Origin: Atkinsonella hypoxylon
Taxonomy: Eukaryota; Ascomycota; Sordariomycetes; Hypocreales; Clavicipitaceae
Length of the DNA stretch: 64,000 nt
Direction of reading: 5' to 3'
Assembly: GCA_000729835.1 (NCBI GenBank)
Contig: JFHB01000028.1
Span: 183,286 to 247,285 of the forward strand
Below the pieces are notes generated by a model. The model saw nothing but the letters and a program-made list of their open reading frames with translations, searched no databases and was not told where the DNA came from. Below, piece after piece: positions 13,053 to 24,400 of this stretch. The translations under genes and the position numbers were made by a program. Each line of letters opens with the position of its first letter. Position 1 is the stretch's first letter.

Positions 13053-13126
13053 ATTCTAACTTAGATATCCTTTAAAGGAGCTAAGTTGCTTGTAGAACTA
13101 GTTACTTCTCACATTTCTAGAGGGAG

Positions 13127-13830
13127 TGTTAAAAATAAGCTACCCTATATAGCCTATTTTTATGCTTGCTAGTTGCCTGTTAGTTGCTCTATTACGTGAC
13201 CCTAACTAGGTCTTATTACGTTAATTTTTGGTAGAGATATTGCTGTTACTAGATGCGAAACATCTAGAATCGACTAAGGCAAAGTTGTCTAACCTATAGT
13301 TAACTTTAACAGCGATTTTCTCTACAACTAGTAATAGTAGAAATTCAAGAAGTATACTATTTAAAAGCTAAGAATTAGGGCTATTTAATAGTATAATTGT
13401 TGGATAGGGTTGCTTATAAGAGTTACTTATTATTAGTGGAATTTATTAAATTGTGTACGTAAGCGTCTTGTTTATATAGCTATAAGTTGATTTTTTTGTT
13501 TTTATATAGTAAATCTTTTTGCGGAAATTATAAAGTAGCCTATAAGCCCCTTCTAGCAACTATAGCCCGCTAATATAGTTAGTAGGTCTATAAGGGACTG
13601 GAAAGATTCAAGATCCTACCCTCACTAAGTTCGTTACAGCGCTCTCAATATAAAGATACCACTATTACAGTTATCTATTGCCTCTACGTGATCTATACTA
13701 TACACTACAGCTTGATTTAGGCCGCTGCTGCTTCCACTACGTGATAATTGCTAGGAGCAATTACAGGTACTAAATATAAGAGACCACTACCCTCTTCTAT
13801 CTAGTCCTGTAATCCCTATTATTTTCAATA
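13127..13830 (+). repeat. CopA 3' LTR of A2
   Basis: 704 bp, preceded by the polypurine tract AGGGAG and ending TTTTCAATA. It belongs to the slightly longer LTR variant, with an extra GCTTGCTAGTTGCC-like stretch near the start. The right flank GTTTC lies in the old G2 copy. Confidence 0.92.
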
Positions 13831-14256
13831 GTTTCTACCTTAATATTCTCTATAACCTTCTTCTTCTCTTTATCTCTATAGAGAGCGCTAAGGCAGCTAA
13901 TAGAGAGAGGCTAGAGAACTTAGCCTATCTACAGTATTACTCTATCTTAATTCTATTCTTATTGTAATAATGTATTTAGTTGCTCTACCTATAGCTCTAA
14001 GTAGTATTATAGGTAGTAGTTAAAGAGAGAAAGAAGCTCTATCTATTTAGCTTAACGCTTAAAGATCTTTTATAGAGATATAAAGTATTCTAGATTCTTA
14101 TAGTCTATAAGGATTATAAAGGGGTGCACTACTCTTTATAACTCTACTACTTAAGCTTTAAAGTAAGATATTATTGCTAAAAGCTCCTTATTGTAAATAG
14201 TATAGTTACATTAAGCTAGAGATAACCTAGCTAAATAGTATACTATAGGCTGTAGT
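13831..14256 (-). pseudogene. Old G2 copy: RNase H end fragment (Ty3/gypsy)
   Basis: The minus strand reads as gypsy RNase H: a YY-x-A-R-L-S-L-A block, NYTIYNKELLAI, and a block equal to LTDHKNLEYF that appears here as LIDYKNLEYF. It is colinear with G2b at about 46200-46625. It continues at 28362-30835 once the G1a insertion is removed. The CopA A2 LTR truncates it on the left. Confidence 0.85.
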
Positions 14257-14261
14257 ACACT

Positions 14262-14748
14262 TTGTCGCCTTAAAACCAAACCCCTAAATGACTATACAGC
14301 CTACACTAAAGCGGGTAACAATGTAGCGTACGTTAAGATCGAAGAGGATTAGTAGAGAGCGAGATATTTGTTAGTGTGTACTATTAAGCAATAGTAGGCA
14401 AGAAGATTAAATAGTTAGAAAAGGCAGAAATAAAATATTAATTGCAGCTTAGAAGATATATATACGCAAAAGGAGCTAAATGTACTAAAGAGTTAGGGAA
14501 AGTGTTACTAGTAGTAAAGTAATGTCTCTTAAGTGTTAAGTGTTATAAATTAAAGTAGGCTAAAAGATATTAATTAATTAAAAGAGCAAAGGCTAAAAAG
14601 AGTTAGCATAAGCTGCTTGTGCGCTTTCTTACTTGCTTAAACTATTTAGATGTCTAGGTAATGCACACTCTTATAGAGAAAAATCTATATATAGTATCCC
14701 TTATAAAGCTAATATAAGAGCGTAAGAGGGTAACCTTACTGCAACATA
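14262..14748 (-). repeat. G1 3' LTR of G1a
   Basis: 487 bp. Minus-strand ends are TGTGTYGC and GGCGACAA. It has the same layout as the four other G1 LTRs in the window. Its right side joins G1 3' internal sequence, also seen next to the 3' LTR of G1b. Confidence 0.9.
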
Positions 14749-15649
14749 ATATCTCTCTAGTTATAAATAAGCTTATAAAGCAAGACTTATAAGTAACTTA
14801 ACCCTTTAGCTAATTCCCTTAATCCTAAATTCCTAATCCCCTTATCTTTTATAATAGCTTTAGCGTCTTTAGCGTATATAGTAGTGTCTCTCTTACTAGT
14901 AATAGCGTCCTTATAGCTAGGCGCTTTCCTTTACAATAAGCAACTCTTTCTTAGCAATTTACACTTTATTTAGTCGCTCTAGATATAATTAATTAGTGTC
15001 TTTTATTAGCCTTAATTATCTCTTACTAAGCGTTAGAATAGAAGAGAGCTAGCAGTATAACACTAAGGTTTATATTAGTAATAGAATTATAGGCTATTAT
15101 AGGCTGTTTAGCAATATATCTTTAAGCTAACGCTTCTATTTAATCCTTTATAGTATAGTATTCTCTAGCTCTAAGTGCTTATTTTACTGTCCTTATAATC
15201 TCTTTATTCTTTTACCTAAATTTCTACTTCTACACTAATAGTTCTATAAAACGTAAAGACAGTAGTTAATGCTTTAAGTTCTATAATTATTGCAGAAGCT
15301 AGTTCTTACTGCAAGATTCTATTTAATCTTTTTACGTAAGATCTTATAGTATACTAGAAATTCTAGTAAAGACCTCTAAATTATTTAGCAGTAGCAATAA
15401 TAAAGAGCTTTATAAATTAGTTATAAGCTGTAGTAGCACCTTAAATGTTATAATTAAAGACTTCTTTTGTGTAAGAGAAAGTAGCTTATAATATATAAAA
15501 GCTTAGCTAGGCTTACTTATTTACGTTAGAAGATATAAACGCTATTCTCTTACTGTTATTGCTGCTTTAATAGTTCTATTATAGATAATAGAATTACTAT
15601 TAAACTAAACAGTAGCAACAAACTAATTCTCTTAAAGTTATATAAGTAT
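14749..15649 (-). other. G1a 3' internal region
   Basis: About 900 bp on the minus strand between the A3 insertion and the 3' LTR. The 150 bp next to the LTR match G1b 58906-59056, including the purine-rich end. The rest reads partly as a Lys/Glu/Gln-rich frame with RIP stops, but I cannot assign a domain. It could be the C-terminal end of pol or untranslated sequence. Confidence 0.6.
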
Positions 15650-16349
15650 TGTTAAAAATAAGCTACCCTGTATAGCCTATTTTTATGCCTACTAGTTGCT
15701 CTATCACGTGACCCTCATTAGGTCTTGTTACGTTGATTTTTGGTAGAGATATCGCTGTTACTAGATGCAAAACATCTAGAATCAACTAAGGCAAAGTTGC
15801 CTAACCTATAGTTAACTTTAACTGCGATTTTCTCTACAACTAGCAATGGTAGAAATTCAAGAAGTATACCATTCGAAAGCTAAGAATTAGGGCTATCTAA
15901 TAGTATAATTGTTAGATAGGGTTGCTTATAAGGGTTGCTTGTTATTAGTGGAATTTATTAAATTGTGCATATAGGCGTCTCGTTTATATAGCCGTAAGTT
16001 GATTTTTTTGTTTTTATATAGTAAATCTTTTTGCGGAAATTATAAAGTGGCCTATAAGCCCCTTCTAGCGAATATAGCCCGCCGATATAGTCAGTAGGTC
16101 TATAAGGGACAAGAAAGATTTAAGATCCTACCCTTACTAACTTGTTTGTTACAGCGCTCTCAATATAAGATACCACTATTATTATAGTTATCTACTGCCT
16201 CTACGTAATCTATACTATACACTACAGCTTGATTTAGGCCGCTGCTGCTTCCACTACATAATAATTGCTAGGAGCAATTACAGGTGCTAAATCTAAGAGA
16301 CCACTACCCTCTTAGATATCTAGTCCTGTAATCCCTATTATTTTCAATA
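15650..16349 (+). repeat. CopA 5' LTR of A3
   Basis: 700 bp, from TGTTAAAAATAAGC to TTTTCAATA. A TATAAAG box lies at 16041-16047. The hairpin TAATTGCT-agg-AGCAATTA begins near 16261. Confidence 0.92.
16041..16047 (+). promoter_or_regulatory. Candidate TATA box in CopA LTR
   Basis: TATAAAG, about 390 bp into the LTR and conserved in position in the other CopA LTRs. It would place the RNA start shortly downstream, giving an R-U5 part of roughly 270 bp. Inferred from sequence only. Confidence 0.45.
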
Positions 16350-16366
16350 GGTTATAAGCCCGGAAG
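16350..16366 (+). other. Primer binding site of A3, initiator-Met tRNA half type
   Basis: GGTTATAAGCCCGGAAG directly abuts the LTR. It pairs with the anticodon arm of fungal initiator tRNA-Met (GGTTATGAGCCC complement) apart from one RIP-type G-to-A. It is better kept than in A1. Confidence 0.75.
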
Positions 16367-17316
16367 ACCTATCTGCAAGCTGTTAGCCCGCTGAAATCTA
16401 CTATTGTGTACTGTATTACCCACTAGAAGCTATATTGAGACCTGCGCTAGCAGCTATTGCTGCTAAAAATTAGTAGCTTGCTGGAAGCTATTAATACCTG
16501 CTGCACATACATCGCCAGCCACTATACTGGTGTTTTCATTCTGCCCACCCTATGCCTCCTGCACTAGTTCTATGCACCCTATATATACACACTTTTAAAG
16601 CTATTCTTAATAGCTAGGTTCTATTGTTGCGCAACATTAAAATATACACATCTGCACACATTACATTTATACTGTGAATCGTTTTATTAGGCACTGCCTA
16701 ATCAATTATTTCCATTAAGAAATAAGCTTAGCGCTGCACTGCATCGCTTGTTGTTGTGCTGTTATCTTGTATATTGTGCACCCTATACACCTCTGTTAGT
16801 AGCTATACTACAATTTGTAGTGCACGCCTAACAGCTCTTGTTGCTGTTAGATATTCCTGTGTTTTCGGTCGCAGAATCAATTTATATAGTAATCCCACTA
16901 GTTAGGATTTTAAAGTAGGAATTAGCTGGATATCCCTAAATTAGCTGTACCTAGGTCTCCACTGATTTATTGGAATCTAATTAGAGAAGAATCTCCTGAA
17001 TTTTTTGGCTAAAAATAGCTAGAACCTGTGTTTTATGCCCCTCGCGACCGCTTATTAATCTGGTTAGCTATATAAATTGTATGCGCATACAGATCGCGAT
17101 ACAACGCAGCCTTTAGAGCCCGTTATACCTATTACGAAAGAAATTGGAGAAAAATCTCAGTATAATTTCTAAAGATATAGGGTACTTCTAGGCCTATAAT
17201 AGAGCAATCTATTAATATCTAGTAGAGGTTATTACTGTTATTTACTACCTTTTCCACTGTAATTTAGGCTATAATTAGCTATAAAGAGCGTTAAATTAGC
17301 TATTAAAACCCTTAAA
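16367..17316 (+). other. A3 untranslated leader
   Basis: About 950 bp, colinear with A1 2315-3239. No coding frame or RNA gene is visible. Confidence 0.6.
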
Positions 17317-20300
17317 ATGGCACTAAAAGGAACAGGTAAGGGAAAGAGCACAAGCCCTGAACGGGGTAGTGGTTCTAGTACACTAGCTACAGCTGCTGCT
17401 ACTAGCTTTCCTAGTCCAGCAAGGTCCCCCCCTTAGCCAGTAGATTCCTCTTCTAATAAAGAAGATTATACAGCTGAGAAGGCTCTAAAGGAAGCTAGAT
17501 TAGCTTCTAAAAGAGTAGTGCAAGTCTATAATATATAAGCTAATCTAAAAGCTTAAATGGATAAGCAACAAGAGACCCTAAATAGATTTATTAGGCATAG
17601 TAAAGCAAAACAAAGCTAAAATAAAGGTAATATAGCTGATTTACTAAGTAAATTAGATACTATAATTACATCTATAGGTAATCTCTCTATAGGGTCTCCT
17701 AAAGCAGATTCTGTTACTTCTAAGACTTCTAAAGTCTCTTTTAAAGTCCCTAAACCTTCTAGTTCCTCTAATAGTGCTACTTTTCTGCCTGCTTTTAATG
17801 AAGGCACTATAAAAGAGTTAAATAAGAAGGTCTACTCTATTCTAGAGGCTGCTAAGCTAAAAGGCCCTAAAAATTTTAAACAGTAGAAGTAAGCTTTAAC
17901 TATTTAATTTAGAGCACTAGGATTCCCTTAATTTATTGATAATCCTAGTATAGCTAGTACATTAGTAGATTTAGAGCAAGCTATTATCCTTATAATTATA
18001 AGAGATAGTTGCTAATCTAGACCTTAAGCTGCTATAAGCTAGCATAAGTCCCCTGTAGATGCCTATAACGTTCTAGTTAGGCAGTATTTATAGAGTGCTA
18101 AAATATAATGTAGTACACTATATGCTAGTTATTACAACTTATCGTTTTCGAACTATAAGGGATCTTTAGAGGCCTTTAATGCTAAATTTAATAATTTACT
18201 AGCTAGATTACAGCTCTATAGTGTAGCTATTGATCCTATTAACTAGGTAAATTATTATATTAATGCTTTAAAGAAGACCTTCCCTAGCTAGGCTAAAAGG
18301 CAGCAATATTCTATTAGAGCTGCTAGAGCACAAGGTCTATCTGTAAAAATGCTAAATTTACAGTTCCTTATAGCTGATTTATTAGAAGAATAAAGAGATA
18401 AAAGCTCCTCTATATCTAAGGCTCTTAGTTATAAAGCTTCTAATTCTAATAGTTCTAATAATAATAAAGCTAACTAAGGAAAGAATCCTCCTAATCAGAA
18501 GAAGAATTCCGATTCTAATTCTAACGATTCTAATGCCTCTAAAGATACAGATAAAGCCTCTAAGAATAAGAAGAAGTGGAAGGGCCAAAGAAGAAGTAAC
18601 AAAAATTCTGGGAATAAGGATGGAGAAGCTGCCTTTGCTATAGGTTGTTATAACCTATCCACTAGCAACCAGGATACTATAGAATCTAATGATTCTAGCA
18701 GTTCTAGTAGTGATAATTCTTACGATTTAGATACAGAATCCACTACTAGTAATACTAGTACTACTAGTAATAATACCCCTTCTTTTAACTATTCTAATAG
18801 AATAATTAAAAACTCCTTACTATACGATACAGGTTCTACCTGTTATATAGTTAACAATAAGGCATTTTTTAGGACTTTTAAGCCTATAAAAAAGGGTAAA
18901 ACCGCGCCTATTGCTACTAGAGGAGGTCCTATTTATCCTAAAGGACAGGGAACTGCTGTATTCCAGGTACTAGTTAGTACAAATCCAGCTAAATACAGGC
19001 CTTTAGCTCTAAAGGATGCTCTATATTGCCTAGGTTTAAATACCAACCTAATTAGTGGTCTAAAGCACTATTTAATAGGGAGCACTCTCCTTAGAAATTA
19101 GCTATTTCTAGCTAATAGAAGCTGCTGTAGGCTTCTAAATCCCAAAAAGCATAGTTTCTTTCTATAGCTTAAGGGGCAAGAGACCCCTAGAGTGTGTAAA
19201 AACCACGCAAATCTCTCTTATATAGGATTTACTAGCAATAGTTATAATAGCGGTTATAATGCTAGTTATCCTATAGAGGTTTAAATCCCTTAACAGCCTA
19301 GTTTTAATCCTAAGGAATATAGCTGTATCGAGGAATTATCTAATTTTAAAGAAGAAGATAATACTAATAACGATGTTATAGAGCTATTAGCCCTAGTTCC
19401 TAAACGGGCTCCTAGTTAGATTCCTTCTAATAACAGGGATTTAGAAGGTCTAAATCCTAAGTTGCTAGATATTAGAGGAAATAGCCGTCTAGATCCCTTA
19501 AACGAGGCCCGTAGTTCTTAAGAGATCTAGCAAAATAGGGAGCAACAGGAAGCTAGCTCTAATAATAATTCTAGTAGTATAAATCCTACTGCTTCTTCTT
19601 CCTATAAGAAGCTACTAGAATTAGCTGCTACTTAGCACGTTAGATTAGGGCATATAGGACTCCCTTTACTAAAGAAGACTGCTTCTATTACTAAAGGTAT
19701 TCCTAATTTTATAAAAATCAAGGAAAAGGATTTTAACTGCCTAGCTTACAACTAAGCTAAAGCTGTTAGAAGACCTAGTAAGCATGCTATTCCTAATCCC
19801 CCTAGATGTTTAGATATTATAGAGGGAGATACTAATAAGATAGAGCCTATACTGCACAATAAGAGGCCTCTAGTTCTTTTTCTAATTAATAGAAAATTAC
19901 AGTATAAGTGGTCTTTTAATCTAGCTAATAAAGAGGGTTCTACTCTCTATAGCTGCATTAAAGGCTTCTTTAAGGAATTAAAAAACTAGTATAACTGCTA
20001 CCCTAAACACCTTTATTTTAATAGTGGTACAGAAATTAATACTAGGTTGCAAGCTTAGCTATCTTCTAAGGGTATTTACTTTAGCACCTCTTGCCCCTAT
20101 ATTTACGAACAGAATAGGCTAATAGAGAGAGCTATAAGGGTACTTCTAGACCGTTTGCGTGCTACCCTACAGTGGTTATAATTACCTCTGTATCTATAGT
20201 CTTACATCCTTCCTGCTATAGTAGATTTAGTTAATACTACTGCAAATAGTACTAAACTACTAAGTCCTAAACAGCTATATCTAGCTGATTTAGAGCCTTC

Positions 20301-22560
20301 TAAGACCTATAAGCCTAATTTTACTAAAATAAGGGCTATAGGCTTCTATTGCGAAGTTCTAATTCCTTTAGAACAACAATCTAGGTTGCAGAAGCTAGCT
20401 AAAAGAACTATTCCTAGTAGACTTTTAGCTACACTAGGTTCTAATATATATTTAATATATATTCCCTCTAAACGAGCTGTTATAAAGACTAGCTTCGTTA
20501 AAATTATAGAAGGAATAGGTCCTATTTCATAGAGCATCCCTAAGGTTCCTATTGGTTCTATAGTGGATAATCCTTCAGAGGGAGAAATCAATAACTAGCA
20601 GCAATTAGTGGATAATTATACTCCTAAGTATCCTTATCCTAGTTATCTAGATGTACTAAATTATCCACTAGAACCTGTAGATTAAGCTCTTCTACTAAGC
20701 AACCCTATAGAAGCTATAGAGGCCCCTAAAGCCCCTATACCTATAGAAACACCTATAGAAGCTACTATAGAAGCTAAAGCTAATGCTAATGCTATAGATT
20801 TAGATAGAGATATATTTTCCTTAATCAAGGATCTATGCTTTAAGGCAAGGACTAAAGCAGCTATTACTTCTAATAGTAAGGATGAACTTCCTAATACGTA
20901 GAAGCAAGCCCTAAAAAGCTCTGCTAAGCAGCATTAGATAGAAGCTACTTATAGCGAATTTAAGCAGCTATTAGCTGCTAGAACCTTCAAATTTATAGAG
21001 AAAGACTAAGTACCTAAGGGCCGAAGAGTTCTAAAGAATAGGCTTATTTATAGGCTTAAAAAGGATAAAGAAAATAATTCTATTAAATATAAGGCCCGCC
21101 TTGTTGCTAAGGGATTTATGCAAATAGAAGGTCAAGACTATCTAGAGACCTTTGCTGCAACTAGTATTCCTTCTAGCTAGCGTATATTATTAGCTCTTGC
21201 AGCTTTTAATAACTAGGAAGTTAAGCAAATCGACTTTATAGAAGCGTTTTTAAATAGTAAGCTAAAGGAAGCTATTTATATAGAAATCCTAGATAGATTT
21301 GTTGAATTTGCAGAAGCAACGCTATTAGTAGCTAAGCTACTAAAAAGCTGTAATTACAAGCCCTCTAAAGAGCAAGTAATTAAGCTAGAAAAATCCCTCT
21401 ATAGTCTAAAGCAAAGTCCTAGAGAATAGCAGCAAATTCTAATAGAATTACTTTAAAAATATAGATTTAAACCTCTTATATTAGACCCAGCAGTCTTTTA
21501 TAACCCAGCTACATCTACATATATTGCTACTTATGTAGATAACTGTCTTCTAATTAGGCCTGATTTACAATATATTAATAAGCTTAAAAAGCTACTAAAT
21601 CAAGCTTATCCAATAGAAGATAGAGAACCAGCAGAATTCTTCCTAGGCGTTTAAATCACCTATAATAGGTCTAAAAGGTCTATTAAAATCCATTAATCTT
21701 AATACATCCTTAAAGCCCTAGAAAGATTCAATATACTAGATGCTAAGCTGGCTTCTATCCCTATACAGCCGGGAATCCTAAAGCAACTAGTTACAAAACC
21801 TCTCTTAAAATCCGATTATAAGCTTTATTAGAGTATAATAGGCACTATAATGTACCTTATGTTGCTAACTAGGGCTAATATTGCTTTTTCTGTTCAGTGG
21901 CTATTAACTTTTCTAGCTAAGCCCTATATAGAGCACCTAAACGCCTCTAAGCACCTCCTAAGGTACTTAAGTGGTACTAGAAGCTTTACTATTATTTATA
22001 AGCGTTCTAGTCTACACCCTATAGGGTCTTCTTCTAAAGCTTCTAATAGTTCTATTAGTTGTAAAGAAGTACTTAAGACCCTCCTTAGTTATTACAATAG
22101 CGATTTTGCTGGTGATAAAGTCTCTTCTAAATCAACCTATGCTTATCTATATAAGCTAGCTAGTGGACCTATTAGCTGGAAATCGAAGAAAGCTAGTACT
22201 ATTGCTCTTTCTACATTAGAAGCAGAATCTAATGCATTATCTAAAGCTATTAGGGAATTAGAGTGGCTCTACAGCCTTTTTAAGGAGATAAAGCTACCTT
22301 TAACCCCTCCTATTCCTATTAGGTGTAATAATTAAGGCGCTATAGTTACTGCTTACAACCTAACGTTATATAGTAGAACTAAGCACACCCTTTTAAAGTT
22401 TAACTACATTAGGGAAAAGATTCGTAAAGGTATAGCTAAGGTTAGTTATATTAATACAAATCAGATACCAGCAGATAGCCTAACTAAGCCTCTTGCTATT
22501 TAAAAGCATTAACAATTCATTAAGTTACTAGAGCTTTCTAGCTAGCTTATAAAAGCAACA
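17317..22560 (+). pseudogene. A3 gag-pol polyprotein (Ty1/copia), RIP-broken
   Basis: About 1,740 codons in one frame with no evident frameshift. The start is the ATG of MALKGTGKGKS, which follows the leader and opens the conserved frame. Domains: gag with Ser/Lys-rich tails (to about 18640); protease DTGST intact at 18826-18840; integrase pre-domain with H-V-R-L-G-H and a CxxC where the second Cys is now Tyr; integrase core (about 19800-20200) with E-Q-N-R-L-I-E-R-A; a linker rich in repeated Pro-Ile-Glu-Ala units (about 20690-20800); RT (about 21010-21640) with YVDN at 21532-21543; RNase H with N-S-D-F-A-G and S-T-L-E-A-E-S (about 22090-22330); and C-terminal ADSLTKPLA. Stops replace Gln and Trp codons throughout. 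The last true codon is uncertain. Confidence 0.93.
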
Positions 22561-22806
22561 AAAACACTCGAAAAATCGAAAAGCAATGAAAAACAGTTAA
22601 AAATCGATAACAACAAAAACAATCAACAACAACTAGTTATATTCAACTATAACTACCCCGGAATTGCTGGAATTAGTTATATTATTGGTTATGTTATTTA
22701 GTTCTGTTATTAGTACTGTATTTCATTAGTTGATTCTAACTTAGATATCCTTTAAAGGAGCTAAGTTGCTTATAGAACTAGTTACTTCTTACATTTCTAG
22801 AGGGAG

Positions 22807-23498
22807 TGTTAAAAATAAGCTACCCTGTATAGCCTATTTTTATGCCTACTAGTTGCTCTATTACGTAACCCTTATTAGGTCTTGTTACGTTGATTTTTAG
22901 TAGAGATATCGTTGTTACTAGATGTAAACATCTAGATTTAACTAAGGTAAAGTTGCCTAACCTATAGTTAACTTTAACAGCGATTTTCTCTACAACTAGC
23001 AATAGTAGAAATTCAAGAAGTATACCATTTAAAAGCTAAGAATTAGGGCTATCTAATAGTATAATTGTTAGATAGAGTTGCTTATAAGGGTTGCTTGTTA
23101 TTAGTAGAATTTGTTAAATTGTGTATATAGGCGTCTCGTTTATATAGCTATAAGTCGATTTTTTTGTTTTTATATAGTAAATCTTTTTGCGGAAATTATA
23201 AAGTAGCCTACAAGCCCCTTCTAGCAACTACAGCCTGCCGATATAGTTAGAGGGTCTATAAGGGACTAGAAAGATTCGAGATCCTACTCTTACTGTTTGT
23301 TACAGCGCTCTCAATATAAAGATACTACTATTACAGTTATCTATTGCCTCTACGTGATCTATACTATACACTACAGCTTGATTTAGGCCGCTGCTGCTTC
23401 CACTACGTGATAATTGCTAGGAGCAATTACAGGTGCTAAATCTAAGAGACCACTACCCTCTTAGATATCTAGTCCTGTAATCCCTATTATTTTCAATA
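22807..23498 (+). repeat. CopA 3' LTR of A3
   Basis: 692 bp, preceded by AGAGGGAG and ending TTTTCAATA. The right flank GTAAG lies in G1 RT on the other strand. Confidence 0.92.
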
Positions 23499-24400
23499 GT
23501 AAGGCCTTTTACTGCAATATTATCTAAGAAAGGCTTATAAGTGTAAGGAATTAGGTTAAAAAGAATTCTTCTTACTATCTAAATAAATTAAGTAATAGAG
23601 TTAGTTACTCCTTAAGGAAGTATATAAAGTTGTAGAAGCTCTATTACTATTAAAATTGTTGTTAAGTCCTTACTTTTCTCTATAAGTAGCACTTAGTTGT
23701 AGTTTAACAGCAAATTAATAACTAAAAGTATCTTATATATCCTAAATTCTTTGCTAAAAGCCTTTACTCCTTTTAGAATATAGGTATTCTATATTATAAT
23801 CTTATTATAAGCTGTTATAGACAGTATTAGCTGTATCTCTCTATTCTTCTTTATTACTAAAAAGTAAGAGTTCCTATAAGATCTATAGCTCTTTTCTAAT
23901 AATCTATACTAAAGCTTCTTTTTTAACAAATTAACTAGTCTCCCTTATAGGCTAATAGGTATTAGTATTAACTTTACTTTCTAAGCTCTATAAGTAATAG
24001 TATAGATAACTTAAGGTAGTGTAACTAAGGGATTAATCTTTCTATACTCTAATAAGTTCTATACTAGTGCTACCTTTTAGTTATAGAGAATTTCCTTAAA
24101 AACATTAACTTCTTCTACTATTAAATGTTCTTACACTTATTTAACTATTTAATCTAAACGCTTTTTTATTATTTAAAATCCTTAGGGCTTTTTACTAAAT
24201 CTTTCTATAATATATTTAGTGTATTTTCTTAATTTATTTAAGTATACTTTTACCTTTTCTTACTTCTTCTATTTCTACTTAAGGTCTTTATTAAGCGTAA
24301 ACCTATTTAAAGGAATATTATCTTTTAGCAAAATCTTATTAGCTTTTTGCTTATATAATGTATTTACCTTTAAATTAATTAGTTATAATTGCCTTAAGGG
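23499..24400 (-). pseudogene. G1a reverse transcriptase fragment (Ty3/gypsy)
   Basis: The minus strand reads as a fungal gypsy RT in which the usual blocks are recognisable: R-N-S-Y-F-L-V-I-K-K (RNPWFLVxKK type), a block equal to YRLI, F-S-K-E-F, the INLLLNYNQ-type stretch equal to the DFFSGYDQIEL block, S-K-D-L-T-T, LYILPQGVT equal to LPQGATNS, and finally FLDNIAVKG next to the A3 LTR. FLDN stands for FLDD; the lost Asp is a RIP-type change. RNase H and integrase should follow but are deleted at the A3 junction. This RT type differs from that of G2 and G3. Confidence 0.85.

Larger units (their letters stand above)
10502..13830 (+). mobile_element. CopA copy A2, 5'-truncated
   Basis: Starts inside pol at the position equal to about 6830 of A1 and runs to a complete 3' LTR (13127-13830). 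There is no 5' LTR. The left flank is CopB RT and the right flank is old G2 sequence, so the left end is a deletion or recombination junction and not an insertion end. A solo CopA LTR is nested at 12343-13052. Confidence 0.88.
15650..23498 (+). mobile_element. CopA copy A3, full length and best preserved
   Basis: About 7.85 kb: 5' LTR 15650-16349, primer binding site, leader, gag-pol from an intact ATG at 17317, polypurine tract 22799-22806 and 3' LTR 22807-23498. The flanking 5-mers AGTAT and GTAAG do not match. The left flank is the G1 3' region and the right flank is G1 RT, with G1 RNase H and integrase absent. This fits recombination between two CopA insertions in the same G1 element. Confidence 0.92.

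Noticed and set aside
1601..23503. GCAAG before A1 and GTAAG after A3 as the TSD of one giant composite
   Set aside because: The flanks belong to different elements (CopB gag and G1 RT on the opposite strand), so the match is by chance.
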